A stretch of 64,000 nucleotides of DNA, from contig NZ_JAEHFX010000005.1 in the NCBI RefSeq assembly GCF_016623615.1, positions 1 to 64,000 on the forward strand, written 5' to 3'. The position numbers and the translations under genes were made by a program. Source of the stretch: Adhaeribacter terrigena. Its GTDB lineage: Bacteria > Bacteroidota > Bacteroidia > Cytophagales > Hymenobacteraceae. Shown in pieces: positions 1-8,570 of the stretch (position 1 is its first letter; the number at the start of each line of letters is the position of its first letter). Below the pieces are notes generated by a model, which searched no databases, had not been told where the DNA came from, and saw only the letters and a list, made by a program, of their open reading frames with translations.

Positions 1-41
1 CAAGCAGGGGGTCACTGGTTCGAATCCAGTACGCCCCACCA
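1..41 (+). tRNA. tRNA-Val, 3' part (cut by window start)
   Basis: The 41 bases match the 3' half of the complete tRNA-Val at 177-254 exactly, from the anticodon loop through the T-arm to an encoded CCA. The anticodon itself lies outside the window. Identity to the second copy shows a tandem duplication with a 213-base period that includes the following terminator. Confidence 0.93.
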
Positions 42-45
42 TTTT

Positions 46-77
46 AAAAGCCTTACGCTAAAACGTGAGGCTTTTTT
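46..77 (+). terminator. rho-independent terminator of first tRNA-Val
   Basis: Stem AAAGCCTTACG / CGTGAGGCTTT around a short loop, followed by a T-run. The same hairpin is repeated after the second tRNA. Confidence 0.85.
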
Positions 78-176
78 ATGAAGACCTTCGGGTAATTTTT
101 TAAGAGGGATTTGGTAGTTTAAATTTTTGCTGCCATCTTTGTCTTCCCAAACAAACAGCTGGTTTGTAAACAAAAC

Positions 177-254
177 GGGGTGTTAGCTCAGCTGGTTCAG
201 AGCACCTGCCTTACAAGCAGGGGGTCACTGGTTCGAATCCAGTACGCCCCACCA
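177..254 (+). tRNA. tRNA-Val (anticodon TAC)
   Basis: Cloverleaf with acceptor GGGGTGT / ACGCCCC, anticodon loop CTTACAA (anticodon TAC, valine) in a five-pair stem CCTGC / GCAGG, T-loop TTCGAAT and an encoded CCA end. It is the second of two tandem copies; the spacer between them (78-176) shows no gene. Confidence 0.97.
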
Positions 255-258
255 TTTT

Positions 259-290
259 AAAAGCCTTACGCTAAAACGTGAGGCTTTTTT
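259..290 (+). terminator. rho-independent terminator of second tRNA-Val
   Basis: Same stem-loop and T-tract as at 46-77, an exact duplicate up to the end of the T-run. Confidence 0.85.
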
Positions 291-334
291 GTTTTACCCC
301 CAGCCCTGATGCAGGAGAGGTTTAAAAAAAACTT

Positions 335-356
335 AGCTAAAGCAGACGGCTATGAA
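335..356 (+). repeat. GCTAAAGCAGACGG family repeat
   Basis: Contains AGCTAAAGCAGACGG followed by CTATGAA, the same short dispersed sequence seen at 21156, 21282, 21328 (inverted) and 47665. Probably a REP-like intergenic element. Confidence 0.6.
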
Positions 357-464
357 ATTAATACTACCGAGGAGAATCAGCCATACAGGCCGTTAATTCG
401 GAAGTTTCGTTTAAAGGCCTTACCAGATCACTTTCTGCATTTCCGGTAATCGGCGGGAATTCGT

Positions 465-494
465 ACTTTTAAGCCTTATTTCCCTAGCGTTTTT
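465..494 (+). repeat. TAGCG repeat, forward copy
   Basis: ACTTTT arm at 465, core CTAGCGTTTTT at 484-494. It ends five bases before the start codon of the GNAT-like gene. Confidence 0.75.
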
Positions 495-499
495 ACCGC

Positions 500-1669
500 A
501 TGCAACTATTAGAAGTAACCGATTCCCGTACGCGCAAAGAATTTCTGGAATTTCCGGCGCGCTTATATAAAAATGAAAAGAACTGGATCCGGCCGCTCGA
601 TAATGACATTGAAGCCGTTTTTAACCCGAAAAAGAACAAGAACTTTGAAACCGGCGAAGCGATCCGCTGGCTTTTAGCCGATAAAGAAGGAGGCACCATT
701 GGCCGCGTAGCCGCCTTTGTAAACGAAAGCACTAAAAATTCCGGCGATTTTCCGGTAGGTGGCATGGGCTTTTTCGAGTGTATCAACAACCAGGACGCCG
801 CTTCTATGCTTTTCGATGCCAGTAAAAAATGGCTGGAAGCGCGCGGTGTGGAAGCCATGGATGGCCCGATCAATTTTGGGGAACGCGATAAGTGGTGGGG
901 TTTGCTGGTAGATGGTTTTACTGAGCCAAATTATGGCATGTTTTACCATATGCCTTATTACCAGGCTTTGTTTGAGAATTACGGTTTTCAGGTTTATTTC
1001 AAACAGTATACTTACTGGCGCAGTACCCGCGAAGACCTGGCTCCTGCCATTCGCGAACGCATTTCGCGGGCCATGAAAACTCCCGGTTACAGCTTTAAAC
1101 ACGCCCAGAAAAATAACCTCGAAAAACTGGCTTCCGATTTTTACACGGTTTATACCAAAGCCTGGGCCAGCCACACCGGTATCAGCCGCATGACCATGGA
1201 TAAAGCGCGCGCCATTGTAAAAGCCATGAAACCGGTTATGGACGAACGCCTGATCTGGTTTGGTTATTACCACGGGGAGCCGGTTAGTTTTTTTGTAATG
1301 CTACCCGAACTGAACCAGATCTTTAAGCACCTGAATGGCAAACTCGACCTGATAGGTAAACTGAAATTTTTATGGTATAAGTATAAGCTGCGCGGCAAAA
1401 TGGAAACGAAGAAAACCTTCGGAATTATTTTTGGCGTAGTGCCTGAGCACCAGGGCAAAGGCGTGGAAACGGTTATGATCGGCGCTACCCAGGACGTGGT
1501 AATGAAACTGGGCTACACCGATATCGAAATGAACTGGATCGGCGATTTCAATCCGAAAATGATGGCGGTAACGCGGCTTTTAGGTTCTACCATTATTAAA
1601 ACGCACATTACGTATCGCAAACTCTTCGATCCGAACCGGCCTTTTGAACGCTACCCGATCATTAAATAA
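500..1669 (+). CDS. GNAT-like acyltransferase family protein
   Basis: A 389-residue soluble protein with no signal peptide. The C-terminal third has the look of a GNAT acyl-CoA fold: the segment VPEHQGKGVE near residues 313-323 resembles the Q/R-x-x-G-x-G/A acetyl-CoA loop, followed by a helix and an alternation of strands ending at TYRKLFD. The N-terminal part (LYKNEKNWIRPLD, residues about 22-34, and GPINFGERDKWWG near 121-133) is typical of a conserved Bacteroidota family often left as hypothetical. Substrate is unknown. ATG 500 is the first start after a TAGCG repeat, which leaves little space for a separate leader. Family assignment is from recognition, not a search. Confidence 0.8.
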   Translation: MQLLEVTDSRTRKEFLEFPARLYKNEKNWIRPLDNDIEAVFNPKKNKNFETGEAIRWLLADKEGGTIGRVAAFVNESTKNSGDFPVGGMGFFECINNQDAASMLFDASKKWLEARGVEAMDGPINFGERDKWWGLLVDGFTEPNYGMFYHMPYYQALFENYGFQVYFKQYTYWRSTREDLAPAIRERISRAMKTPGYSFKHAQKNNLEKLASDFYTVYTKAWASHTGISRMTMDKARAIVKAMKPVMDERLIWFGYYHGEPVSFFVMLPELNQIFKHLNGKLDLIGKLKFLWYKYKLRGKMETKKTFGIIFGVVPEHQGKGVETVMIGATQDVVMKLGYTDIEMNWIGDFNPKMMAVTRLLGSTIIKTHITYRKLFDPNRPFERYPIIK

Positions 1670-1687
1670 TTTCCGGCAGGCTTTCAG

Positions 1688-1717
1688 ACTTTTTGTGCCC
1701 GGAAGCCTACCGTTTTT
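1688..1717 (+). repeat. TAGCG repeat, forward copy (TACCG variant)
   Basis: ACTTTTT arm at 1688, core CTACCGTTTTT to 1717. Lies between two plus-strand genes, 24 bases before a TATTTTTG promoter box. Confidence 0.75.
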
Positions 1718-1740
1718 ACTTTTCATTGCTTCAGCTTGAA

Positions 1741-1748
1741 TATTTTTG
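1741..1748 (+). promoter_or_regulatory. putative -7 box TATTTTTG
   Basis: TATTTTTG matches the Bacteroidota -7 consensus TAnnTTTG, 33 bases after the core of the adjacent TAGCG repeat and 27 bases before ATG 1775. It overlaps an upstream TTG codon at 1736, arguing that translation begins at the later ATG. Confidence 0.5.
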
Positions 1749-1774
1749 CCTTGAAATATCCCGAAAATCTTACC

Positions 1775-3397
1775 ATGACCAGCCGCTGGCCGGTAACCGC
1801 ATTTTTTGCGATTTACCTGCTACTGGGTCTGTTCATTTATAAAGATTTCGGAATTTACTACGATGACCATTGGGCTCGCGAAAACGGCGTAGTAAACGGC
1901 ATTTATATTGCCGGCGAAATTGCGCCATCGGTTTTGGAAGGCAAAAACTATTGCCCCGAATGCCCTACCCTGGCCGAATACGTGGATGGTGATCATGGCC
2001 CGATCTTCGAACTGGTACCCACTTTCCTGGAATGGCTTTTTGAAGTGAAAGATCTGCAGAAAGTTTTTCAACTGCGGCACCTTTGCACATTCCTCCTGTT
2101 TTATGTAAGCACCATTTTTTTCTACTTACTGCTTAAAGAAAGATTCCGGAACACTTTACTGGCGTTAACGGGCACTGCCATGCTCATAGTCAGTCCCAGG
2201 ATCTTTGCCGAATCCTTTTATAACTCCAAAGACCTGCCGTTTTTATCATTATCTGTTATCAGCACATACACCTTAGTGCTTTTTTTGAAAAACCGGAACT
2301 ACAAAACTGCTATCTGGCATGCTCTGGCGAGCGCGCTGGCCATAGATCTGCGTTTGCTCGGGCTTATTTTCCCGGCACTTACCGCCGGTTTTAGCTTTTT
2401 AAACCTGAACCTGTTCAGAAAAGACGGCGAACCATTACAGGAAGCTTTTAAGCGTGTGAGCTTTTATGGCTTGCTCCTTTTGGGCTTTATGATCGTATTC
2501 TGGCCCTATCTATGGGAAAAGCCTTATATCCGCTTTCCGCAGGTAGTGGCCCGCTCCAGCGCTTTCCCGTGGCCGGGGCAAATGCTTTTTATGGGCGAAG
2601 CCATTCCGGCCACGAACCTGCCCTGGCATTATTTACCCACCTGGTTTTTTATAACTACCCCGGTTCTCTACAGCGTTTTGTTTGTACTGGGTCTGTTATT
2701 CCTGCTCCGGCAGACGTTTTGGCCGCGCTTTTCGCTTTACCGCAATCTGAAAGAACAGCAGGACTGGATCATGGCGGGTTTATTTCTGATCCCGGTTTTA
2801 GCAGCGATTTTACTGAACCTGGTGCTTTACGATGGCTGGCGCCACCTGTATTTTATTTATCCACCTTTTATTTACCTGGCTGTTTTAGGCTTTCATACTC
2901 TTTACCGGAAATTCTCTTCGTTGCCCTATAAGCAAACCGGCAAAATGCTTCGAACCGGCCTGGTAGCTATATTGCTCTTGTATATGGGCAACCTGGCATT
3001 CTGGATGGTAAAAAATCACCCGCATCAGAACGTTTATTTCAGCATTTATAAAGATGATCGGGTGCGCCAGAAATTTGAACTGGATTACTGGGGCCTGGCT
3101 TATAAGCAGGGGCTGGAATTTGTGGTGAAGGATTCTGATAAACCGGCAATAAACGTGTATGTGGCCAATTTACCGGGCCGAACCAACCAGTTTTCGCTGC
3201 CGCCTAAACAACGCAAGCGCCTGGTTTATGTAGATCACATCTCAAAAGCCGATTACTTTCTGACCGAATACCGCTGGCACCCAAAAGATTATCCGCTGCA
3301 AAAAGAGGTGTACCAGATAAAAGTTGATGACATCAAGATCTTTTCGGTTTTTAAATTAGATAAAACCTACAAATCGCTGGAAACGCACGTTTATTAA
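1775..3397 (+). CDS. multi-pass membrane glycosyltransferase-like protein (GT39/PMT type)
   Basis: About 540 residues from ATG 1775 (an in-frame TTG at 1736 would add 13). The first hydrophobic segment (AFFAIYLLLGLFIY) is followed by a loop with YYDDHWARENG, where the paired aspartates resemble the acidic catalytic motif of GT-C enzymes. About ten hydrophobic segments follow, then a soluble C-terminal domain of about 120 residues. GT-C family enzymes transfer sugars from polyprenyl-phosphate donors on the periplasmic face. Donor and acceptor cannot be told from sequence. The neighbouring GNAT-like gene gives no pathway clue. A predicted-membrane-protein label is certain; the transferase role is likely. 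Confidence 0.75.
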   Translation: MTSRWPVTAFFAIYLLLGLFIYKDFGIYYDDHWARENGVVNGIYIAGEIAPSVLEGKNYCPECPTLAEYVDGDHGPIFELVPTFLEWLFEVKDLQKVFQLRHLCTFLLFYVSTIFFYLLLKERFRNTLLALTGTAMLIVSPRIFAESFYNSKDLPFLSLSVISTYTLVLFLKNRNYKTAIWHALASALAIDLRLLGLIFPALTAGFSFLNLNLFRKDGEPLQEAFKRVSFYGLLLLGFMIVFWPYLWEKPYIRFPQVVARSSAFPWPGQMLFMGEAIPATNLPWHYLPTWFFITTPVLYSVLFVLGLLFLLRQTFWPRFSLYRNLKEQQDWIMAGLFLIPVLAAILLNLVLYDGWRHLYFIYPPFIYLAVLGFHTLYRKFSSLPYKQTGKMLRTGLVAILLLYMGNLAFWMVKNHPHQNVYFSIYKDDRVRQKFELDYWGLAYKQGLEFVVKDSDKPAINVYVANLPGRTNQFSLPPKQRKRLVYVDHISKADYFLTEYRWHPKDYPLQKEVYQIKVDDIKIFSVFKLDKTYKSLETHVY

Positions 3398-3465
3398 CGG
3401 AACGCGTTCGCTAAAACAGCCGGCCCCGGAATAATTTTCCGGAAATCAGCTTCTGCTGAACCGCG

Positions 3466-3494
3466 ACTTTTTCAGCCCGAAACCCTAGCGTTTT
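3466..3494 (+). repeat. TAGCG repeat, forward copy overlapping coaE stop
   Basis: ACTTTTTCAG arm at 3466, core CCTAGCGTTTTG to 3494. On the minus strand the core reads AAAACGCTAG and its TAG is the coaE stop codon. Confidence 0.8.
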
Positions 3495-4087
3495 GCGGCG
3501 GCTTTTGCCAGAAAGTATTGGTGGAGTTTCAAAACCTGCGGAATAACGAGTTGCGAATCGTCGTTGTAAATGATGTGGTCGGCGCGGCGCAGTTTTTCTT
3601 CTTCGGGAAGCTGTTTGGCAATAATGTTTTTCAGGTCGGCTTCGGTGCGGTGAGAGTCGCGCTTGAGCAGGCGTTGCATCCGGATTTCGAGGGGCGCAAA
3701 AACGGTTATCATTTCGTCTACCTGCTTATAGGCTTCGGTTTCGAACATGAGTGCAGCTTCTTTTAAAACGTATGAAGCCTTTTTATTTTCTTCGGCCCAG
3801 TTTATAAAATCCTGCTTTACGTGCGGGTGCACCAGCCTATTGAGTTGGGCCAGTTTCTCAGGATCGGGAAATACAATAGAAGCAAGTTTGGTGCGGTTCA
3901 GTCCTTCGGCAGTAAACGTTTCCGGACCAAATGCAGCAATGAGTTCCTGTTTAAGTTCTGGATTGTGCGCCATTACCTGTTTGGCCCGCAGATCGGAATC
4001 GTAAACGGGAATGTTTAGCAGGGCAAATAGATGGCTTACAATGCTTTTACCGGTACCAATGCCACCGGTTATTCCGATCTTCAACAT
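3485..4087 (-). CDS. coaE: dephospho-CoA kinase
   Basis: Catalyses the last step of coenzyme A synthesis, ATP-dependent phosphorylation of dephospho-CoA at the ribose 3' hydroxyl. The 200-residue length is standard. The P-loop GITGGIGTGKS spans residues 4-14, and YDSD near residue 30 and the LVHPHVKQ motif in the middle are family hallmarks. The final codons AAAKR run into a TAG that belongs to a TAGCG repeat. It is the last gene of a minus-strand run with ybbR and yajC, a common neighbourhood in Bacteroidota; 19 bases separate it from ybbR. Confidence 0.96.
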   Translation of the reverse strand: MLKIGITGGIGTGKSIVSHLFALLNIPVYDSDLRAKQVMAHNPELKQELIAAFGPETFTAEGLNRTKLASIVFPDPEKLAQLNRLVHPHVKQDFINWAEENKKASYVLKEAALMFETEAYKQVDEMITVFAPLEIRMQRLLKRDSHRTEADLKNIIAKQLPEEEKLRRADHIIYNDDSQLVIPQVLKLHQYFLAKAAAKR

Positions 4088-4106
4088 AAAAACTCGGGAA
4101 GGAAAC

Positions 4107-5000
4107 TTAATAAACGACTTTTACTTTTTGCGGCGAAATGGATACCATTCTAGCTTTTGCCGGTTTTTGCATTACTTTCAGGGCAATGGTAGAATCTTTC
4201 GGATTTACCTTATCCAGATCGGCTATTACGGTAAAGTGCGCAGCTGAAACGGCAGTATCGGCGGAAAGGGCATAATAGGTGAGCTTTACAGCATTGGGTT
4301 GCAAAACTACCGGACTGCTGATAGAATCGCGGTTGCGAACCCTTACCATTACCTGAATATCGTTTTTAACCAGCGGAATTACATCAAAGGCCACGCTCAC
4401 GTTTTCCTGGCTGGGCTTCAGCAGGTTTTCGGGCACAAAACCCAGCGGTATCTGTTTGCGGTAATTTTGAGTTATGCCGGAATCCGGCAGATAAATGGGG
4501 TAAGGCGAAGGCAATGCTTTTATGAGCGAGGCCGGCCCGGAAACAATAACGCTTCCCGGCATAATTTTCACGTTGCTATCGAGCTGGTAACCTGTTGCGA
4601 GCGCCGAATCGGAAAGCTGCAAGGTTAAAGGTAAACGGCGGTGCTCCAGTTTTTCGAAATTGAAATAAATGGTATCGGTTACCACGTAGTTCAAATCAAG
4701 CCCGCTTAAGGCCGCATTAATATGCGGGCGCAGCTGTCGGGAAGTAAGAAACTTGGCGTAACCGCGGTTCCGGAGGTCTATCTGGGCCGGGTGAATGCGC
4801 AGGTTCAGGGCTTTGCGAAGCAGTTTCCAGCCTTTACCATCAACGTTTATTACTACTTCTTTGGGAGGCTCAGTAACCGGGATCTGCGTTTTGGGATTAT
4901 AAATAAAGCTTACCGGGTAGCTGATGCGCACGTTTTCGTACTTCTTGTTCAGCGCCTTTAAAACCCAGAAAGTGGCAGCCAGTAAAAAACAAAGCAGCAC
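4107..5000 (-). CDS. YbbR-like domain protein
   Basis: The product has one N-terminal membrane anchor (LLCFLLAATFWVLKAL) and an extracytoplasmic region made of YbbR-type beta repeats (YPVSFIYNP, then several IPL..FDV units), 297 residues from GTG 5000. The frame stays open upstream for 30 more codons to the yajC stop at 5091, and that extension reads as a plausible basic cytoplasmic tail (KHILAWLLRPFFHKERQYW) of the kind YbbR proteins carry before the anchor. It has no ATG, GTG or TTG; an ATT at 5078 is the only possible rare start. YbbR proteins in other phyla regulate diadenylate cyclase; that role is unproven here. Likely co-transcribed with yajC and coaE. Confidence 0.85.
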   Translation of the reverse strand: MLLCFLLAATFWVLKALNKKYENVRISYPVSFIYNPKTQIPVTEPPKEVVINVDGKGWKLLRKALNLRIHPAQIDLRNRGYAKFLTSRQLRPHINAALSGLDLNYVVTDTIYFNFEKLEHRRLPLTLQLSDSALATGYQLDSNVKIMPGSVIVSGPASLIKALPSPYPIYLPDSGITQNYRKQIPLGFVPENLLKPSQENVSVAFDVIPLVKNDIQVMVRVRNRDSISSPVVLQPNAVKLTYYALSADTAVSAAHFTVIADLDKVNPKDSTIALKVMQKPAKARMVSISPQKVKVVY

Positions 5001-5090
5001 AATACGCCAGTATTGCCTTTCTTTATGAAAGAAAGGCCTTAATAACCAGGCGAGTATGTGCTTTACCCTGTCGATAATGGTGGAATTAAC

Positions 5091-5396
5091 TTAAGCCTTG
5101 GCTTCGGTAGTGGTGGCAGCCGAAGCAATAGCCGATTTGTCGAATTTCAGTTTAAAACCGCGGTCTACTTCTAACCATACGGTAGTTTCCTGAATATCTA
5201 CGATTTTACCGTGCAAACCGCCAATGGTTACTACGCTCGTACCTTTTTGTAACGATTCACGAAATTTTTTCTGGTCGCTCGCTTTTTTCTGCTGCGGCCG
5301 GATCATGAAAAAATAAAAGATAAGAATAATGGCGCCCCACAGCAGGATCTGCTGCATGCCTTCCATAGAAAATGTTTGCAGGAAAACGGTATTCAT
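5091..5396 (-). CDS. yajC: preprotein translocase subunit YajC
   Basis: Small accessory protein of the SecDF-YajC complex in the inner membrane. The 101-residue product has one membrane segment (ILLWGAIILIFYFFMI, residues about 17-32) followed by the diagnostic RPQQKK basic motif and a soluble domain with VVTIGGLHGKIVDI. Starts with ATG 5396, 48 bases after the DUF1573 gene, and its stop lies in frame with the ybbR extension. Confidence 0.95.
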   Translation of the reverse strand: MNTVFLQTFSMEGMQQILLWGAIILIFYFFMIRPQQKKASDQKKFRESLQKGTSVVTIGGLHGKIVDIQETTVWLEVDRGFKLKFDKSAIASAATTTEAKA

Positions 5397-5444
5397 TTAA
5401 GGTAGAAAAGTAAAAATAGGTGAAAAAGCAGTAAGCCCGGAGGC

Positions 5445-5936
5445 TTACTGCAGAATGTTGGTTTTAATGGTAAGTTCGGTAATGTTGGGCTGCGTGTTAG
5501 AACGGATCGAGATCTGTTTGCTTTGCTGGCCGGTTTTGCCTTTGCTATCGAACTGCACATCAATTTTACCAGACTGGCCCGGGGCGATCGGCTCTTTCGG
5601 ATAGTTTGGCACCGTGCAACCGCAGGTAGCCGTAGCACTCTCGATGATCAGGGGCGCTTTGCCGGTATTTTTGAAATTGAACGTGTGTTTTACCACATCG
5701 CCCGGTTTAATATCGCCGAAGTCATGCTCATTCTTATCAAAAGTCATAACCGGAGCCGGGCCGGTAGTTACCACTTCCGGGTTGGCGGTATTGGGGTTGT
5801 TGATCAGGTCTGCGGCAGAAAGTTCTTCGGCAGTAGCTTCGTGGCTTTCAGTGGTGTTTTCGCTTTTCTTGTCGCAGCTTGTGGTGGCAAAAAATCCGAA
5901 AACCATCAGCAGCGCGTAAATAAGTTTAATTTTCAT
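5445..5936 (-). CDS. DUF1573 lipoprotein
   Basis: Signal peptide with lipobox TTSC, lipidated Cys21, then a low-complexity acidic linker and an Ig-like DUF1573 domain (about residues 65-160) with the hallmark NEHDFGDIKPGD and the TCGCTVPNYP strand. The domain is common in exported Bacteroidota proteins and sits next to yajC in many of them. The molecular role is unknown; a structural or binding role at the outer membrane is a guess. Confidence 0.88.
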   Translation of the reverse strand: MKIKLIYALLMVFGFFATTSCDKKSENTTESHEATAEELSAADLINNPNTANPEVVTTGPAPVMTFDKNEHDFGDIKPGDVVKHTFNFKNTGKAPLIIESATATCGCTVPNYPKEPIAPGQSGKIDVQFDSKGKTGQQSKQISIRSNTQPNITELTIKTNILQ

Positions 5937-5986
5937 GGGTACTAATATTATTAAATTTGAATTCGGTACTAAAACGAAGCCTGATA

Positions 5987-6985
5987 CTATAAATTGCCAA
6001 TAATGTAATCAGCAAATTCCATGGTTTTGGCTTTGCCGCCCAGATCGCCGGTGCACTGTTCTTTGTTCAGCAGCGTTTTGTTCAGGGCGTTGGTAATTTT
6101 AGAAGCGTGATCGTGCAGCTCAATGTGGTGCAGCATCATGATAGCCGAACGCAATAAAGCCGTCGGGTTGGCCAGGCCTTTGCCGGCAATATCAGGAGCA
6201 GAACCGTGCACAGCTTCAAAAATAGCCATATCGTCGCCAATGTTGGCCCCGGCCACTACGCCTAAACCACCTACCAGACCTGCACAAAGATCCGAAAGAA
6301 TATCGCCGAACAGATTGGAAGTAACTACCACATCGAACTGCTCTGGTTTGGCTACCAGCTGCATGCACATGTTATCGATGATCTTGTCGTCCATTTCAAT
6401 TTCCGGGAATTCCTGCTGCGCTTTTTTTCCCGCTTCCAGAATTAAGGTACCGGCCATTTTCAGGATATTGGCTTTGTGCACCACAGTTACTTTTTTGCGG
6501 CCGTGTTTCCGGGCGTAAGCAAAAGCAGCGCGGGTAATTTTCTCGCAGCCTTTTACCGTGATCCGGTTTATAGAATCAGCAATTCCTAAGCGTGCATCGT
6601 AGGTTTCCAGGCCGGAATAAAGGCCTTCGGTGTTTTCGCGGAACAAAACCAGGTCTACGCCTTCGAACTTGGTAGTAATGCCGGGGGTAGTGCAGGCCGG
6701 ACGTACGTTCTGGTACAGATCGAATTTCTGACGCAGCTGCACGTTTATGCTTTTAAAGCCTTTGCCTACCGGCGTAGTGATCGGCCCTTTCAGACCTACC
6801 CGGGTTTTCTCCAGAGAATCGATGAGCGACTGGGGAATTAATTCGCCTTTGCTTTCGAAAGTGGTCTGGCCGGCGTTTTCTTCTTCCCAGGTTACGGGAA
6901 CGTTGGCGGCGGCAAAAATTTTCTTAACGGCTTCGGTAATTTCCGGCCCGATGCCATCGCCGGGGATCAAGGTAATAACTTTCAT
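5987..6985 (-). CDS. isocitrate dehydrogenase (NAD type, IDH/IPMDH family)
   Basis: A 332-residue decarboxylating dehydrogenase. IPGDGIGPEI lies at residues 7-16, the substrate arginine segment RQKFDLYQNVRP at about 84-95, LFRENTEGLYSG at about 114-125, the metal-binding NLFGDILSDLCAG at about 225-237, and HGSAPDIAGKG near 260-270. The short length and ENTEGLYSG motif fit the NAD-dependent isocitrate (or homoisocitrate) dehydrogenases rather than leuB, which has a longer substrate loop, and no leucine genes are nearby. Acts in the TCA cycle. Overlaps closely with the following YtxH gene (3 bases between). Confidence 0.85.
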   Translation of the reverse strand: MKVITLIPGDGIGPEITEAVKKIFAAANVPVTWEEENAGQTTFESKGELIPQSLIDSLEKTRVGLKGPITTPVGKGFKSINVQLRQKFDLYQNVRPACTTPGITTKFEGVDLVLFRENTEGLYSGLETYDARLGIADSINRITVKGCEKITRAAFAYARKHGRKKVTVVHKANILKMAGTLILEAGKKAQQEFPEIEMDDKIIDNMCMQLVAKPEQFDVVVTSNLFGDILSDLCAGLVGGLGVVAGANIGDDMAIFEAVHGSAPDIAGKGLANPTALLRSAIMMLHHIELHDHASKITNALNKTLLNKEQCTGDLGGKAKTMEFADYIIGNL

Positions 6986-6988
6986 GTT

Positions 6989-7294
6989 TTAGGCTTCTTT
7001 CCGGCTGTTTATCTGGTTAATGAGCGAATCCACATCGCCTAATAGTTTCTCGGCTTTGTCGCGGGCGTCGTCTATTACGCGCTGGCCTTCACTTTTGGCA
7101 GCGGAAGGCGCATTTTCCTTGCCGTCCAGCATGTCTTCGGTGATCTCGCGCAGCAATTCGCGGTACTTATCTAAACGGAAGCTCAGGCGGTCGCGGGTTT
7201 CGCGGCCTTTATCGGGCGCGTATAGCATGCCGAAAGCAGCGCCTGCCGCAGCGCCGCTGAGAAAAGCAATGATGGCGGTTGTTTTTTTGCTCAT
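6989..7294 (-). CDS. YtxH domain protein
   Basis: A 101-residue protein with a single glycine/alanine-rich membrane segment (AIIAFLSGAAAGAAFGMLYAP) directly followed by DKGRETRDRL, the signature of YtxH-like general stress proteins. The rest is charged and probably helical. ATG 7294 (MSKKTT) is preferred to an upstream start at 7348. Function unknown; it is placed between nusB and isocitrate dehydrogenase, three bases from the latter. Confidence 0.85.
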   Translation of the reverse strand: MSKKTTAIIAFLSGAAAGAAFGMLYAPDKGRETRDRLSFRLDKYRELLREITEDMLDGKENAPSAAKSEGQRVIDDARDKAEKLLGDVDSLINQINSRKEA

Positions 7295-7357
7295 AAGAAT
7301 ATCAGAGGTTAGATGATATAGCCTGGTAAATATAATCGTTTTCGGCAAGGATTGGGC

Positions 7358-7386
7358 ACTTTTTCCGATAAAAACCCTAGCGTTTC
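7358..7386 (+). repeat. TAGCG repeat, forward copy
   Basis: ACTTTTTCCG arm and CCTAGCGTTTCC core, in the short gap between nusB (stop at 7395) and the YtxH gene. Confidence 0.75.
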
Positions 7387-7394
7387 CGCATTTT

Positions 7395-8570
7395 CTATTT
7401 ATTATCGATCAGGCCGCGGCCCGATTTCCGGATGCTACCCGAATCGGTCAGATCCTGCGCCAGCTTGTCGAGTACGCCGTTGATGAACTGCTTACTTTTA
7501 GGCGTGCTGTAAAGTTTCGAGATCTCGATGTATTCGTTGATGGTTACTTTCACGGGAATGCTGCGGAAGATGTGCATTTCGCAAAGCGCCATTTTCAGGA
7601 TGATCTTATCGATCACGGCAACGCGCTCGATGTCCCAGTTTTTTACGCCGGCCGCGATCATGGCTTCGTATTTGGCGTCATCTTCCAAAGTTTTGTGGTA
7701 AAGCTCTTCGAAGAATGCCTTATCGTCTTCCCAGTTGGTGGAAAGGTCGAGCAAAGCCAGGTTTTCGTCGGTGGTTTCTTCAATCGATTTGATCGTTTTC
7801 ATCACCAGGCTTTTCACGATGGCTTTGTTTTCCTGCCAGTTCAGGTCGTGCTCTTCGAACCAGGCCTGCAGGTTTTTATCTTTGAAAATCAGGGTTTTGA
7901 AAAAGTATTTGGCCAGTTCTTTGTCTTCTTCGAAAGTATGTTCTTCCGATTTCAACACGTAAGCCTGAATGGTTTCGTCCTGCTTCAGAACGGTGCGGTA
8001 AAATTGGGTGATCAGGTCAGCATCTTTTTCCCAGCTGATGCTGCGGCGGATGATGAGTTGCTGCAAAGATTTGTTGGCCAGCAATTGCTGAAAAACCTTG
8101 TTTTCGGTGAGGCGCTGCAGGTCGATGTCTTTTTTCTCGGTAAAACGGGTGGCTTTTTTAACTTCCTCGTTATCGATCTGCTTTGCAATTTCGCCGCCCA
8201 ACGCCAGAATGGCCAGGTAATGATCGTAGATATTTTCTACGGCGCTCAGCATTTGGTTGCTGAAAAATTTGTAGTCGTTCTTTACCTGTTTCTGATAAAA
8301 ATTTACCGCACTGTTTACCGATTGCAGAATTTCCTTGTCGGTTTCTTCGGTATCGAACTGGCGGGTTTTGTACCATTCCTTGAAAAGAAGCGTACCGATC
8401 TGTTTTTTACCTTCCAGCAGCTGCTTGTTCTGTACTTCCATGGAATTCAGATCCGGGGCAAAATCATCTTCGATCAGGTCCAGGGCCATCAGGTAATCGG
8501 AACCTTCGGCTTGCATATACGCGTAAATGGCCTGCATGGCTTTTATCCGAAGGGTGCGGCGATTGAGCAT
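7395..8570 (-). CDS. nusB: transcription antitermination factor NusB, extended form
   Basis: NusB binds boxA RNA with NusE (S10) and supports rRNA antitermination. The start LNRRTLRIKAMQAIYAY (residues 2-18) and the C-terminal VAVIDKIILKMALCEM ... INEYIEISKLY ... FINGVLDKLA (about residues 318-375) are classic NusB, but the protein is 391 residues long against about 140 in E. coli, because a long charged helical region separates the two. Such long forms are usual in Bacteroidota. A TAGCG repeat follows the stop; an AT-only tandem repeat precedes the start. Confidence 0.94.
   Translation of the reverse strand: MLNRRTLRIKAMQAIYAYMQAEGSDYLMALDLIEDDFAPDLNSMEVQNKQLLEGKKQIGTLLFKEWYKTRQFDTEETDKEILQSVNSAVNFYQKQVKNDYKFFSNQMLSAVENIYDHYLAILALGGEIAKQIDNEEVKKATRFTEKKDIDLQRLTENKVFQQLLANKSLQQLIIRRSISWEKDADLITQFYRTVLKQDETIQAYVLKSEEHTFEEDKELAKYFFKTLIFKDKNLQAWFEEHDLNWQENKAIVKSLVMKTIKSIEETTDENLALLDLSTNWEDDKAFFEELYHKTLEDDAKYEAMIAAGVKNWDIERVAVIDKIILKMALCEMHIFRSIPVKVTINEYIEISKLYSTPKSKQFINGVLDKLAQDLTDSGSIRKSGRGLIDNK

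Noticed and set aside
1-290. rRNA operon next to the tRNAs
   Set aside because: No 16S, 23S or 5S sequence; each tRNA-Val has its own terminator.
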